This document shows positions 1-6,564 of a stretch of 15,586 nt of DNA, in pieces (positions within the stretch are counted from its first letter, which is position 1; every line of letters starts with the position of its first letter). The notes under the pieces were generated by a model that searched no databases, had not been told where the DNA came from, and saw nothing but the letters and a program-made list of their open reading frames with translations. Both the position numbers and the translations under genes were made by a program. Source of the DNA: DATDOO01 sp035293245 (GTDB taxonomy: Bacteria > Pseudomonadota > Gammaproteobacteria > Methylococcales > Methylococcaceae); assembly GCA_035293245.1 (NCBI GenBank), contig DATDOO010000179.1, forward strand, positions 1-15,586, read 5' to 3'.

Positions 1-429
1 ACCGAGGAGCAGCCCATCGGCCGCCACGAGGGCCTGATGTACTACACTCTCGGCCAGCGGGGGGGCCTGGGCATCGGCGGTGTCCAGGGCGCGGCGCAGG
101 ATGCCTGGTACGTGCTGAAGAAGGACATGGAGCGCAACGTACTGTACGCCGGCCAAGGCCACGATCACCCCTGGCTGTTCCATTCCGCCCTGGAAGCCGG
201 ATCGCTCGACTGGGTCGCCGGCCAGCCGCCCGCTCTCCATTTCCGCTGCGCCGCCAAGACCCGCTACCGCCAGCCCGACCAGGACTGCGACGTGGAACTG
301 CTGGATAATGGCCGCTGCCGCGTCCGTTTCGACCCGCCGCAACGCGCCCTCACGCCGGGACAATCGGTGGTGTTTTACGACGGCGCAATCTGTCTGGGGG
401 GCGGGGTGATCGAGAAAGCATTTGACTGA
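1..429 (+). CDS. mnmA: tRNA-specific 2-thiouridylase MnmA, C-terminal part (5' end outside window)
   Basis: MnmA uses ATP and persulfide sulfur to make 2-thiouridine at the wobble base (U34) of Lys, Glu and Gln tRNAs in the cytoplasm. The frame is open from base 1, so the start and the N-terminal ATP-pyrophosphatase domain lie upstream. What remains, about 142 codons, carries the family's central and C-terminal hallmarks: GLMYYTLGQR followed by GLGIGG near the left edge, the GHDHP segment, the KTRYRQ strand, and TPGQSVVFYDG with CLGGGVIE at the very end, which belong to the C-terminal beta-barrel that contacts tRNA. The stop is TGA at 427-429. purB follows after 24 bases on the same strand, so the two are probably cotranscribed. 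In E. coli hflD sits between these genes; here it does not. Identification is by strong motif recall; only the missing 5' part cannot be judged. Confidence 0.95.
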   Translation, partial: TEEQPIGRHEGLMYYTLGQRGGLGIGGVQGAAQDAWYVLKKDMERNVLYAGQGHDHPWLFHSALEAGSLDWVAGQPPALHFRCAAKTRYRQPDQDCDVELLDNGRCRVRFDPPQRALTPGQSVVFYDGAICLGGGVIEKAFD

Positions 430-453
430 TTTTCGCCACACTACGGACATCGC

Positions 454-1815
454 ATGAACTCGCTTACCGCCCTCTCCCCCATCGACGGCCGTTACGCCGG
501 GCAGGTAGACGCGCTGCGTCCCATCTTCAGCGAATACGGCCTGATCCGTTACCGCGTCCTGGTCGAAGTGCGCTGGCTGCAAGCCCTGGCCGGCGAGCCG
601 GCCATCGTCGAGATTCCGGCTTTCTCCGCGGAGGCTGACGCTTTCCTGGAAACGCTCGTCTCCGGCTTCAGCGAAGAAGACGCGGCGCGGGTGAAGGCCA
701 TCGAGAAGACCACCAACCACGACGTGAAAGCGGTGGAGTATTTCCTCAAGGAAAAGACCGTATCCCGGCCGGAAATCGCCCGCGTCGGCGAATTCTGGCA
801 CTTCGCCTGCACTTCCGAGGACATCAACAACCTCGCCTACGCCCTGATGCTCAAGGAAGGGCGCGACGCGGTGCTGCTGCCGCTCATGGACCGGCTGATC
901 GAGGCGCTGCGCGAACTGGCGCACAGCCACGCGGAACAGCCCATGCTCTCCCGCACCCACGGCCAGCCGGCCACGCCGACCACCCTGGGCAAGGAACTGG
1001 CCAACGTGGTCGCCCGCCTGTCCCGCCAGCGCCGGCAGATCGCGGCGGTGGAACTGCCGGGCAAGATCAACGGCGCGGTGGGCAATTACAACGCCCACGC
1101 CGCGGCCTACCCGGAAGTGGACTGGGCAGATTTTTCCCACCGCTTTGTCGAATCCCTCGGCTTGGCCTGGAACCCGTACACCATCCAGATCGAGCCCCAC
1201 GACGGCGTCGCCGAACTGTTCCACGCCGTGTGCCGCTTCAATGCGGTATTGCTGGACTTCGACCGCGACGCCTGGGGCTACATTTCCCTGGGCTATTTCA
1301 AGCAGAAAACCGTGGCGGGCGAGGTGGGCTCCTCGACCATGCCGCACAAGGTCAATCCCATCGACTTCGAAAATTCCGAAGGCAACCTCGGCCTGGCCAA
1401 CGCCGTGCTCGGCCACCTGGCGGAAAAGCTGCCCGTCTCCCGCTGGCAGCGCGACCTCACCGACTCGACCGTGCTGCGCAACATCGGCGTGGGCCTGGCC
1501 CACACCGTCATCGCCCTGAATGCGACGCTGAAAGGCATCGCCAAGCTGGAGGCCAATCCGGCGGCGCTGGAAGCCGACCTGGATGCCAACTGGGAAGTGC
1601 TGGCCGAGCCGATCCAGACCGTCATGCGCCGCTACGGCGTCGAGCAACCCTACGAAAAACTCAAGGAACTGACCCGCGGCCGGCGCATCGACGCGAATGC
1701 GCTGCGCGCCTTCGTACAGACCTTGGAAATTCCGCAGGCCGCCAAGGCCGCGTTACTCGAACTGACGCCGCGCGCCTACACGGGCTATGCGGCGCGCTTG
1801 GCGCGGGAAATCTAG
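454..1815 (+). CDS. purB: Adenylosuccinate lyase PurB
   Basis: PurB catalyses two fumarate-releasing steps: SAICAR to AICAR in de novo purine synthesis and adenylosuccinate to AMP. The 453-residue product matches the usual length of the E. coli type (456). Visible landmarks are the N-terminal ALSPIDGRY, CTSEDINN near residue 120, the RTHGQPATPTT segment with the likely catalytic histidine at H169, and the superfamily signature GSSTMPHKVNP from residue 292, whose serine pair (S293/S294) sits on the flexible catalytic loop. The ATG at 454 has a weak GGA ribosome-site remnant about 9 bases upstream and gives the conserved N-terminus. It lies 24 bases after mnmA and is followed after four bases by the GTG of the membrane protein gene, an arrangement that suggests translational coupling. 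Confidence 0.97.
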   Translation: MNSLTALSPIDGRYAGQVDALRPIFSEYGLIRYRVLVEVRWLQALAGEPAIVEIPAFSAEADAFLETLVSGFSEEDAARVKAIEKTTNHDVKAVEYFLKEKTVSRPEIARVGEFWHFACTSEDINNLAYALMLKEGRDAVLLPLMDRLIEALRELAHSHAEQPMLSRTHGQPATPTTLGKELANVVARLSRQRRQIAAVELPGKINGAVGNYNAHAAAYPEVDWADFSHRFVESLGLAWNPYTIQIEPHDGVAELFHAVCRFNAVLLDFDRDAWGYISLGYFKQKTVAGEVGSSTMPHKVNPIDFENSEGNLGLANAVLGHLAEKLPVSRWQRDLTDSTVLRNIGVGLAHTVIALNATLKGIAKLEANPAALEADLDANWEVLAEPIQTVMRRYGVEQPYEKLKELTRGRRIDANALRAFVQTLEIPQAAKAALLELTPRAYTGYAARLAREI

Positions 1816-1819
1816 CGGG

Positions 1820-3049
1820 GTGCTCAACGCGCTCTGGACGGGCTTTTTCCTCGTCGCCATTGCCGCCGCCTGGCTGCAGTTCCTGTTCGGCGGCGACAGC
1901 GCAATCTTCAGCCGCCTGCTCGACGCGCTGTTCGTCCAGTCCAAGCTGGCCTTCGAAGTCGCGCTGGGACTCACCGGGGTGCTGGCCTTCTGGCTGGGCA
2001 TGTTGCGCGTGGCGGAGAAAGGCGGGGTCATCCAGCTCATCACCCGCGCCGTGACGCCGCTGTTCCGCAGGCTGATGCCGGAAGTGCCGCCGGAGCACCC
2101 GGCCGTCGGCGCCATCGTGATGAACCTCTCCGCCAACGTCCTCGGCCTGGACAATGCAGCCACGCCGCTGGGCATCCAGGCCATGCGCGAGTTGCAGAGC
2201 CTCAATCCCCGCCCGGACACCGCCAGCGACGCGCAGATCCTGTTCTTCGTTCTCAACGCCTCGTCGGTAACCCTGTTCCCGGTCACCCTGCTCGCCTGGC
2301 GCGCCCAGCTCGGCGCGGCCAATCCCGCCGATGTATTCCTGCCCATCCTGCTGGCCACCAGCTGTTCGACGCTGACGGGGTTGCTGGCGGTGGCGTCCCT
2401 GCAACGCATCCGCCTCCGCGATCCGGTGGTGCTGGCTTACCTAGGCGGATTCGCGCTTGTAGCAGGCGGGCTGGCCTTTTATCTGGCCGGATTCGGCCAG
2501 GCCGAGATGCAGGTGCAATCGGCGCTCATCAGCCATTCGCTGCTGCTGAGCCTGATCGCCGCGTTCCTCCTCGCCGCCTGGCGCCGCAGGATCAACGTCC
2601 ACGAAGCGTTCATCGAGGGCGCCAAGGAAGGTTTCCAGACCGCCGTGACCATCATTCCCCACCTGGTCGCCATGCTGGCCGCCGTGGGCGTGCTGCGCGC
2701 CAGCGGGGTACTGGACGGCCTTCTGGAAGGCATCCGCTCCGGGGTGGAGTTTTTCGGCTGGGACAGCCGCTTCGTCGACGCCCTGCCCACCGCGCTGGTC
2801 AAGCCATTCAGCGGCAGCGGGGCGCGGGCGATGATGCTGGACGCCATGAAAACCTTCGGCGCGGACTCCTTCGCAGGCCGGCTGTCCGTCATCATCCAGG
2901 GCAGCACGGAAACGACCTTCTACGTGCTCGCGGTGTATTTCGGCGCGGTGGGGATCAAGAACGTCCGCCACGCGGTGGGTTGCGGACTGCTGGCGGATTT
3001 CGCCGGCGTGGTAGCGGCGATATTGATCACCGCCTGGTTCTTTGGTTGA
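1820..3049 (+). CDS. Nucleoside-recognition (Gate) domain membrane protein, SpmA-SpmB fusion type
   Basis: This is a 409-residue polytopic inner-membrane protein made of two Gate-type halves. The first half (about residues 1-195) contains NVLGLDNAATPLG, the hallmark of spore maturation protein A. The second half (about 205-409) contains ALVKPFSGSGAR and GSTETTFYVL, the hallmarks of spore maturation protein B. Many hydrophobic segments are visible, for example 7-23, 95-112, 171-193, 206-224, 237-254, 280-293 and 390-407. Family knowledge links Gate proteins to nucleosides or small-molecule transport, but the substrate of the fused proteobacterial form is unknown. I prefer the GTG at 1820 because it gives the family-like N-terminus MLNALWTGFF and starts 4 bases after the purB stop; an ATG at 1787 inside purB would only add a non-hydrophobic stretch. 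Its position behind purB fits, but does not prove, a purine link. Confidence 0.85.
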   Translation: MLNALWTGFFLVAIAAAWLQFLFGGDSAIFSRLLDALFVQSKLAFEVALGLTGVLAFWLGMLRVAEKGGVIQLITRAVTPLFRRLMPEVPPEHPAVGAIVMNLSANVLGLDNAATPLGIQAMRELQSLNPRPDTASDAQILFFVLNASSVTLFPVTLLAWRAQLGAANPADVFLPILLATSCSTLTGLLAVASLQRIRLRDPVVLAYLGGFALVAGGLAFYLAGFGQAEMQVQSALISHSLLLSLIAAFLLAAWRRRINVHEAFIEGAKEGFQTAVTIIPHLVAMLAAVGVLRASGVLDGLLEGIRSGVEFFGWDSRFVDALPTALVKPFSGSGARAMMLDAMKTFGADSFAGRLSVIIQGSTETTFYVLAVYFGAVGIKNVRHAVGCGLLADFAGVVAAILITAWFFG

Positions 3050-3050
3050 G

Positions 3051-4754
3051 TCATAAAGCGTAATCCACGGTCACCGCCGCGCCGCCGCCCTGGAATTCCA
3101 GGCGCCGGACCAGCCTTTTCACCAGCCACAGGCCGTGTCCGCAAGGACGGTTGCGCTCCGCCAGTTCGCGCTCCAGGCGGGCATGATCGAAACCCGCACC
3201 GCTGTCCTGGACCCGGATGCGCAGCAGGTGCTCACCGTCCTCGGTGACGGTTTCGAGGCGTAAAAAGATCCAGCCCTCCCGTAGTTCGCCAAGACGCCGC
3301 TCGCGTTCGGCCAGATACGCTTCGCTGTTCTGGGAACCGCAGGGGATATCGCTCCCGAGGCGGAGCAAGCCATGGTCGAGCGCGTTGGAAAACAGTTCGG
3401 ACAAAATAAGGAACAGCGTCCGGTCATGCCGATGGATGTCCGGAATGTTGCCGAGCAATGCGGTCAACTGCGGCGCCAGATCGAAATGAGGCAGTTCGCT
3501 CGCATTCAGCCGCATTTCCAGGTGCCAGCCCTCCCCGGCGCTCCGCTTGGGGGCCAACTCGCGCACGACTTCGGGCTCGGGCAGGGGCGGCACGTGATCG
3601 CCCATGACCTCGACGATAATCAGGGAAACATCGTCGCTGGCCGGGTGCCCATGCAGGTGCGCGTTCAGGTCGTCCAGCAGATTCTTGAAGCGGGACGTGG
3701 GAGGCGAGCGGCGCAGCACGTCCAGGGCGCGCTCCTGGCCGTAGCGCTCGCCGGCGGCGTTGGGGGCCTCGATCACCCCGTCGGACATCATGATCAGCTG
3801 TCCCGGCCGGTCAAAGCTGTAATATTCCAGTTCCTTACCGCAATCCGGATCGTCGAGGATACCCAGCGGCAATTGCCGGGAATCCCAGCGGTAGAGGATT
3901 TCACCCTCCGCGCTCATCAACAGCGCAGGAGGAAGACCGCCGTTCCAGACGGCGATGCGGCGGTTGCGCTCGTCCACCGTGGCGAGAATCGCCGCGACGT
4001 ACCGCTCGGTGGGCAGCCAGCCGAACGCTTTGCGGTTGAGTTCCTGGACCACGCGGGACAAGGGAAATCCGCGTCCGGCCATGCTGTAGAAAATCGGCGG
4101 CAGAGGCAGCACGTTGATGGCCGCCGCCAGCCCGTGCCCCGTACCGTCCGCCAGCATCACGTTCAATGCCTGGCTGGGCGAGCGCTGGGAGGCGATCAGA
4201 TCGCCGCTGTGGTGCTCGGCGGGGATGACGCAATAATTCAGCGCGGGATCCTGCAACCCTTCCTGGTGGGTGATCTGCTCCATCAAATGCGTAATGATGC
4301 GCTTCTCTTCCTCGACTTCGTAGGAATGGTTTTCCAGTTCCTGGCTTTTGATCCGCACCTCTTCCTGCAGGCTGAAAACATGCTGCATGGCGCCGATCTT
4401 GGCACGCAAGGTGGCGAAATTGACCGGCTTGACCAGATAATCGTCAGCCTCCACCTCCAGCGCCTGAATCAGACTGTTGTCGGAATCCAGCCGCGTCAGG
4501 AAAATGACCGGAACCCACTTGTCCGCCGCCAGCGCCTTGATGCGCCGGGTCGCCTCGTAGCCGTCCATTTCCGGCATCAGCACGTCCATGAGCACCAGGT
4601 CGGGCTGCTCCCTCTCGTAAACCTCGACGGCCTCGACGCCGTTACCCGCCACGACCGAGAAGTGTCCCATCTGTTCCACCAGCCTGGCGACCAGCAAGCG
4701 GCTGATGGCGTCGTCGTCCACCACCAGAATCTTGAGTTGGGGAGCGTGCGTCAT
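3051..4754 (-). CDS. Fused response regulator / PP2C phosphatase / anti-sigma-type HATPase (HsbR-like architecture)
   Basis: The 567-residue protein combines three modules. Residues 8-125 form a receiver domain with the acidic triad D13-D15, phosphoacceptor D57 in LMDVLMPEMDG, T87 and the invariant K109 in LVKP. Residues 127-165 look like a helical coiled-coil linker. Residues 170-385 form a SpoIIE/RsbU-type PP2C serine phosphatase with metal-ligand motifs SGD (183-185), ADGTGHG (202-208), MSDG (323-326) and SDD (373-375). Residues 415-567 form an RsbW-like GHKL ATPase with ELFSNALDHG (N-box, 453-462), DSGAGFD and CGHGLWL. Such proteins act on an STAS anti-sigma antagonist, both phosphorylating and dephosphorylating it, as described for HsbR of Pseudomonas aeruginosa. 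No STAS partner or sensor kinase is in the window. The ATG at 4754 is preceded by AAAGGA, 8-13 bases upstream; it starts 44 bases after moaC on the same strand. Confidence 0.9.
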   Translation of the reverse strand: MTHAPQLKILVVDDDAISRLLVARLVEQMGHFSVVAGNGVEAVEVYEREQPDLVLMDVLMPEMDGYEATRRIKALAADKWVPVIFLTRLDSDNSLIQALEVEADDYLVKPVNFATLRAKIGAMQHVFSLQEEVRIKSQELENHSYEVEEEKRIITHLMEQITHQEGLQDPALNYCVIPAEHHSGDLIASQRSPSQALNVMLADGTGHGLAAAINVLPLPPIFYSMAGRGFPLSRVVQELNRKAFGWLPTERYVAAILATVDERNRRIAVWNGGLPPALLMSAEGEILYRWDSRQLPLGILDDPDCGKELEYYSFDRPGQLIMMSDGVIEAPNAAGERYGQERALDVLRRSPPTSRFKNLLDDLNAHLHGHPASDDVSLIIVEVMGDHVPPLPEPEVVRELAPKRSAGEGWHLEMRLNASELPHFDLAPQLTALLGNIPDIHRHDRTLFLILSELFSNALDHGLLRLGSDIPCGSQNSEAYLAERERRLGELREGWIFLRLETVTEDGEHLLRIRVQDSGAGFDHARLERELAERNRPCGHGLWLVKRLVRRLEFQGGGAAVTVDYAL

Positions 4755-4798
4755 ATCGGCATCCTTTCTCTTGGTGTTGATTCGCGTGAACCAGGCGT

Positions 4799-5290
4799 TC
4801 AATCGGCGATTGCCGGGTCCCGTCGCCAATGCCCCGATTTCCCGCCGGATTTTTCCAGAAGACGGACGGTGTGGATGGTCATGCCGCGATCCACCGCCTT
4901 GCACATATCATAAACGGTGAGCAGAGCGATTTGCGTCGCGGTCAAGGCTTCCATTTCCACCCCCGTACGGTCGCGGGTGCGGGTCGTCGTCGTGCAGCGC
5001 AGGCGGTTGTGTTCGGGCTCGGGCTGGAAGGCGATGTCCACATGCGTCAGCGGCAAGGGGTGGCAGAGCGGTATCAGTTCCGCGGTTTTCTTGGCGGCCA
5101 TGATGCCGGCGATGCGCGCGATACCCAGTACGTCTCCCTTGGCATGGCCGCCCGCAAGAATCAGGGCAAGCGTTTCCGGAAGCATGTCGATGCAGCCTTC
5201 GGCAATGGCCTGCCGCTCGCTGATCGCCTTCCCGCCCACGTCCACCATCTGGGCGGCGCCGGATTTGTCGAAATGGGTCAAGGATGTCAT
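4799..5290 (-). CDS. moaC: Cyclic pyranopterin monophosphate synthase MoaC
   Basis: MoaC closes the second step of molybdenum cofactor synthesis, turning 3',8-cyclo-7,8-dihydro-GTP (the MoaA product) into cyclic pyranopterin monophosphate. The 163-residue length is close to the E. coli protein (161). Diagnostic segments are MVDVGGK (15-21), AGIMAAKKTAELIPLCHPL (61-79), GVEMEALTA (110-118) and YDMCKAVDR (127-135), with the expected active-site D128, K131, H77 and E112/E114 all present. The start MTSLTHFD is the family-typical N-terminus. It is divergent from moaD with 69 bases between the starts, and the regulator gene follows downstream on the same strand. moaA and moaB are not in the window. 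Confidence 0.97.
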   Translation of the reverse strand: MTSLTHFDKSGAAQMVDVGGKAISERQAIAEGCIDMLPETLALILAGGHAKGDVLGIARIAGIMAAKKTAELIPLCHPLPLTHVDIAFQPEPEHNRLRCTTTTRTRDRTGVEMEALTATQIALLTVYDMCKAVDRGMTIHTVRLLEKSGGKSGHWRRDPAIAD

Positions 5291-5322
5291 GGCCGGGCGT
5301 CCGGAAGTCGTTATCTACTGAT

Positions 5323-5328
5323 ATTATA
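5323..5328 (-). promoter_or_regulatory. Candidate -10 element for moaC, in the shared moaC/moaD divergent region
   Basis: Read on the minus strand these six bases are a perfect TATAAT, about 33 bases upstream of the moaC start, and the surrounding stretch is distinctly AT-rich in an otherwise GC-rich window. A partly overlapping TATTAT reads toward moaD on the plus strand (5322-5327). I could not see a good -35 at standard spacing in either direction, so an activator or a weak promoter is possible. moaD also lacks a clear ribosome binding site. This is sequence inference only. Confidence 0.35.
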
Positions 5329-5359
5329 AGTTTTCCCTTCGATTTATCCCGCAACCGCC

Positions 5360-5593
5360 ATGTCGATTCGCGTCCGTTATTTCGCCAGCCTCCGCGAGAC
5401 GATGGGCCGCGCCGAGGAAAGTCTGGCCGCCGAGGGACTGGACACCGTCGCCGGCGTCTGGAAAGCGGTAAACCGCGGACTGCCGATGCCGGCCAATCTG
5501 TTGTGCGCGGTCAACATGGAGTACGCCCGGCCGGAAACTCCGGTGAAGGATGGCGACGAGGTGGGATTCTTTCCACCGGTGACGGGGGGCTGA
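5360..5593 (+). CDS. moaD: Molybdopterin synthase small subunit MoaD (sulfur carrier)
   Basis: MoaD is a ubiquitin-like protein whose C-terminal glycine is thiocarboxylated by MoeB and gives its sulfur to cyclic pyranopterin monophosphate inside the MoaD-MoaE complex. The 77-residue product has the beta-grasp pattern (VRYFASLRE at the start, CAVNMEYA in the middle, KDGDEVGFFPPVTGG at the end) and ends in the required Gly-Gly. Usual family length is about 80. It begins with ATG at 5360 with no convincing Shine-Dalgarno sequence and is followed after a single base by the moaE start, so the two are translationally coupled. Confidence 0.96.
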   Translation: MSIRVRYFASLRETMGRAEESLAAEGLDTVAGVWKAVNRGLPMPANLLCAVNMEYARPETPVKDGDEVGFFPPVTGG

Positions 5594-5594
5594 G

Positions 5595-6041
5595 TTGGAC
5601 GTGTTGCTTTCCGATGCGCCGTTCGATCCCTGGGCCTGGCTGGGGCAATTCGAGAAAACCTTGCCGCCGGGAAAGGCCGGCGCTTGCGCCGCATTCGTCG
5701 GCAGTCTGCGCGACTTCAACGACGGCGAGGAGGTGCAGGAGATGTTTCTGGAGCATTATCCGGGCATGACCGAGCGCGAACTGGAAAAGCTGCTCACCGA
5801 GGCCCGCCGCCGCTGGCCTTTGCTGGACGCGCGCATCGTGCACCGCGTCGGCCGGGTCCAGCCGGGCGAAACGCTGGTGCTGGCGGCGGCGTGGTCGACC
5901 CACCGCGGCCCGGCCTGCGATGCTTGCCGCTTTCTCATCGAGGAACTGAAACGGCGCGCGCCGCTCTGGAAACGCGAATCGCTGAGCGGCGCCAGCCAGC
6001 GCTGGGTGAGCGGCAACAGCGACGGTTATGCCGCGGTATGA
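5595..6041 (+). CDS. moaE: Molybdopterin synthase catalytic subunit MoaE
   Basis: MoaE inserts two sulfurs from MoaD thiocarboxylate into cyclic pyranopterin monophosphate to make molybdopterin. The 148-residue product shows AFVGSLRD (33-40), MFLEHYPGMTE (50-60), IVHRVG (81-86), THR (102-104) and LKRRAPLWKRE (118-128). The lysines at 119 and 126 fall at the same positions as the two catalytic lysines of E. coli MoaE. No ATG is available at the 5' end: TTG at 5595, one base after the moaD stop and 5 bases after a G-rich run, is the best start; GTG at 5601 is the alternative and would remove two residues. Confidence 0.95.
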   Translation: MDVLLSDAPFDPWAWLGQFEKTLPPGKAGACAAFVGSLRDFNDGEEVQEMFLEHYPGMTERELEKLLTEARRRWPLLDARIVHRVGRVQPGETLVLAAAWSTHRGPACDACRFLIEELKRRAPLWKRESLSGASQRWVSGNSDGYAAV

Positions 6042-6096
6042 GCAGGGGATGGTGTATAGTGTCCGGCCAAACCGTTCCTGACAAGGATTAGCTTCC

Positions 6097-6537
6097 ATGC
6101 GCCGAACCGTTCCCTTGAGTGTCCTGCTGCTGCTCGCCTCCCTGGCCCGCGCCGAAGCGCCGCTGGCGCCCCCGCCGCCGGAAAACGACGCGATCGACGA
6201 GATGGAATTCAGTCAGGAACCGGCGCCCGCCGCCGAATCCGAGGCGGCGCCCGAATCGGCCGGCGGCGAGCCCGCTGCGGTGCCTGAACCGCCGGATTTG
6301 CCCGAAACGGTGCAAAGCGGCGAAAACATGGAGCCGGACATCACCATCATCAAGCGCGGCAAGGAGACCATCCAGGAGTACCGAATCAACGGCAGGCTCT
6401 ACATGGTCAAGATCACCCCCAGCATCGGGCCGCCCTATTACCTGGTGGACAACGACGGCGACGGCAACATGGACGCCCGCCGCAGCCAGCTGGAAAGCGG
6501 CCTGAAAGTTCCGCAGTGGGTCTTGTTCAGCTGGTAA
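6097..6537 (+). CDS. Secreted DUF2782 family protein
   Basis: A 146-residue protein with a clear signal peptide (MRR followed by a Leu-rich core, likely cut after ARA at residue 19). Residues 20-75 are a low-complexity Pro/Ala/Glu-rich linker. Residues 78-146 match the DUF2782 family as I recall it: ITIIKRG, EYRINGRLYMVK, GPPYYLVD and the end VPQWVLFSW. Function is unknown; location should be periplasmic. An aspartate-rich loop at 118-126 (DNDGDGNMD) looks like an EF-hand or dockerin calcium loop. The ATG has AAGGA at 6083-6087 upstream. It lies 55 bases after moaE on the same strand; a TATAGT at 6055-6060 could be its own -10 but lacks a good -35. Convergent with the L,D-transpeptidase gene. 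Confidence 0.85.
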   Translation: MRRTVPLSVLLLLASLARAEAPLAPPPPENDAIDEMEFSQEPAPAAESEAAPESAGGEPAAVPEPPDLPETVQSGENMEPDITIIKRGKETIQEYRINGRLYMVKITPSIGPPYYLVDNDGDGNMDARRSQLESGLKVPQWVLFSW

Positions 6538-6538
6538 T

Positions 6539-6555
6539 GCCGGCCTCCCGGCCGG
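6539..6555. terminator. GC-rich hairpin between convergent genes (weak terminator candidate)
   Basis: CCGGCC at 6540-6545 pairs with GGCCGG at 6550-6555 around a four-base loop, inside the 27-base gap between the DUF2782 gene and the convergent L,D-transpeptidase gene. There is no T-run on either side, so it may only be a pause or mRNA-end stabilising structure. Confidence 0.3.
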
Positions 6556-6564
6556 TCCGGCAGA

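Noticed and set aside
4755..4904. Fifty-residue N-terminal extension of the regulator frame overlapping moaC
   Set aside because: The receiver domain begins right after the ATG at 4754, which has a good ribosome site; the extension overlaps the moaC coding end.
3372..4913. Long plus-strand frame (513 codons) opposite the response regulator/phosphatase gene
   Set aside because: Its translation is rich in His, Gln, Arg and Val with no recognisable domain, whereas the minus-strand frame has complete domain motifs. It is a GC-driven antisense shadow.
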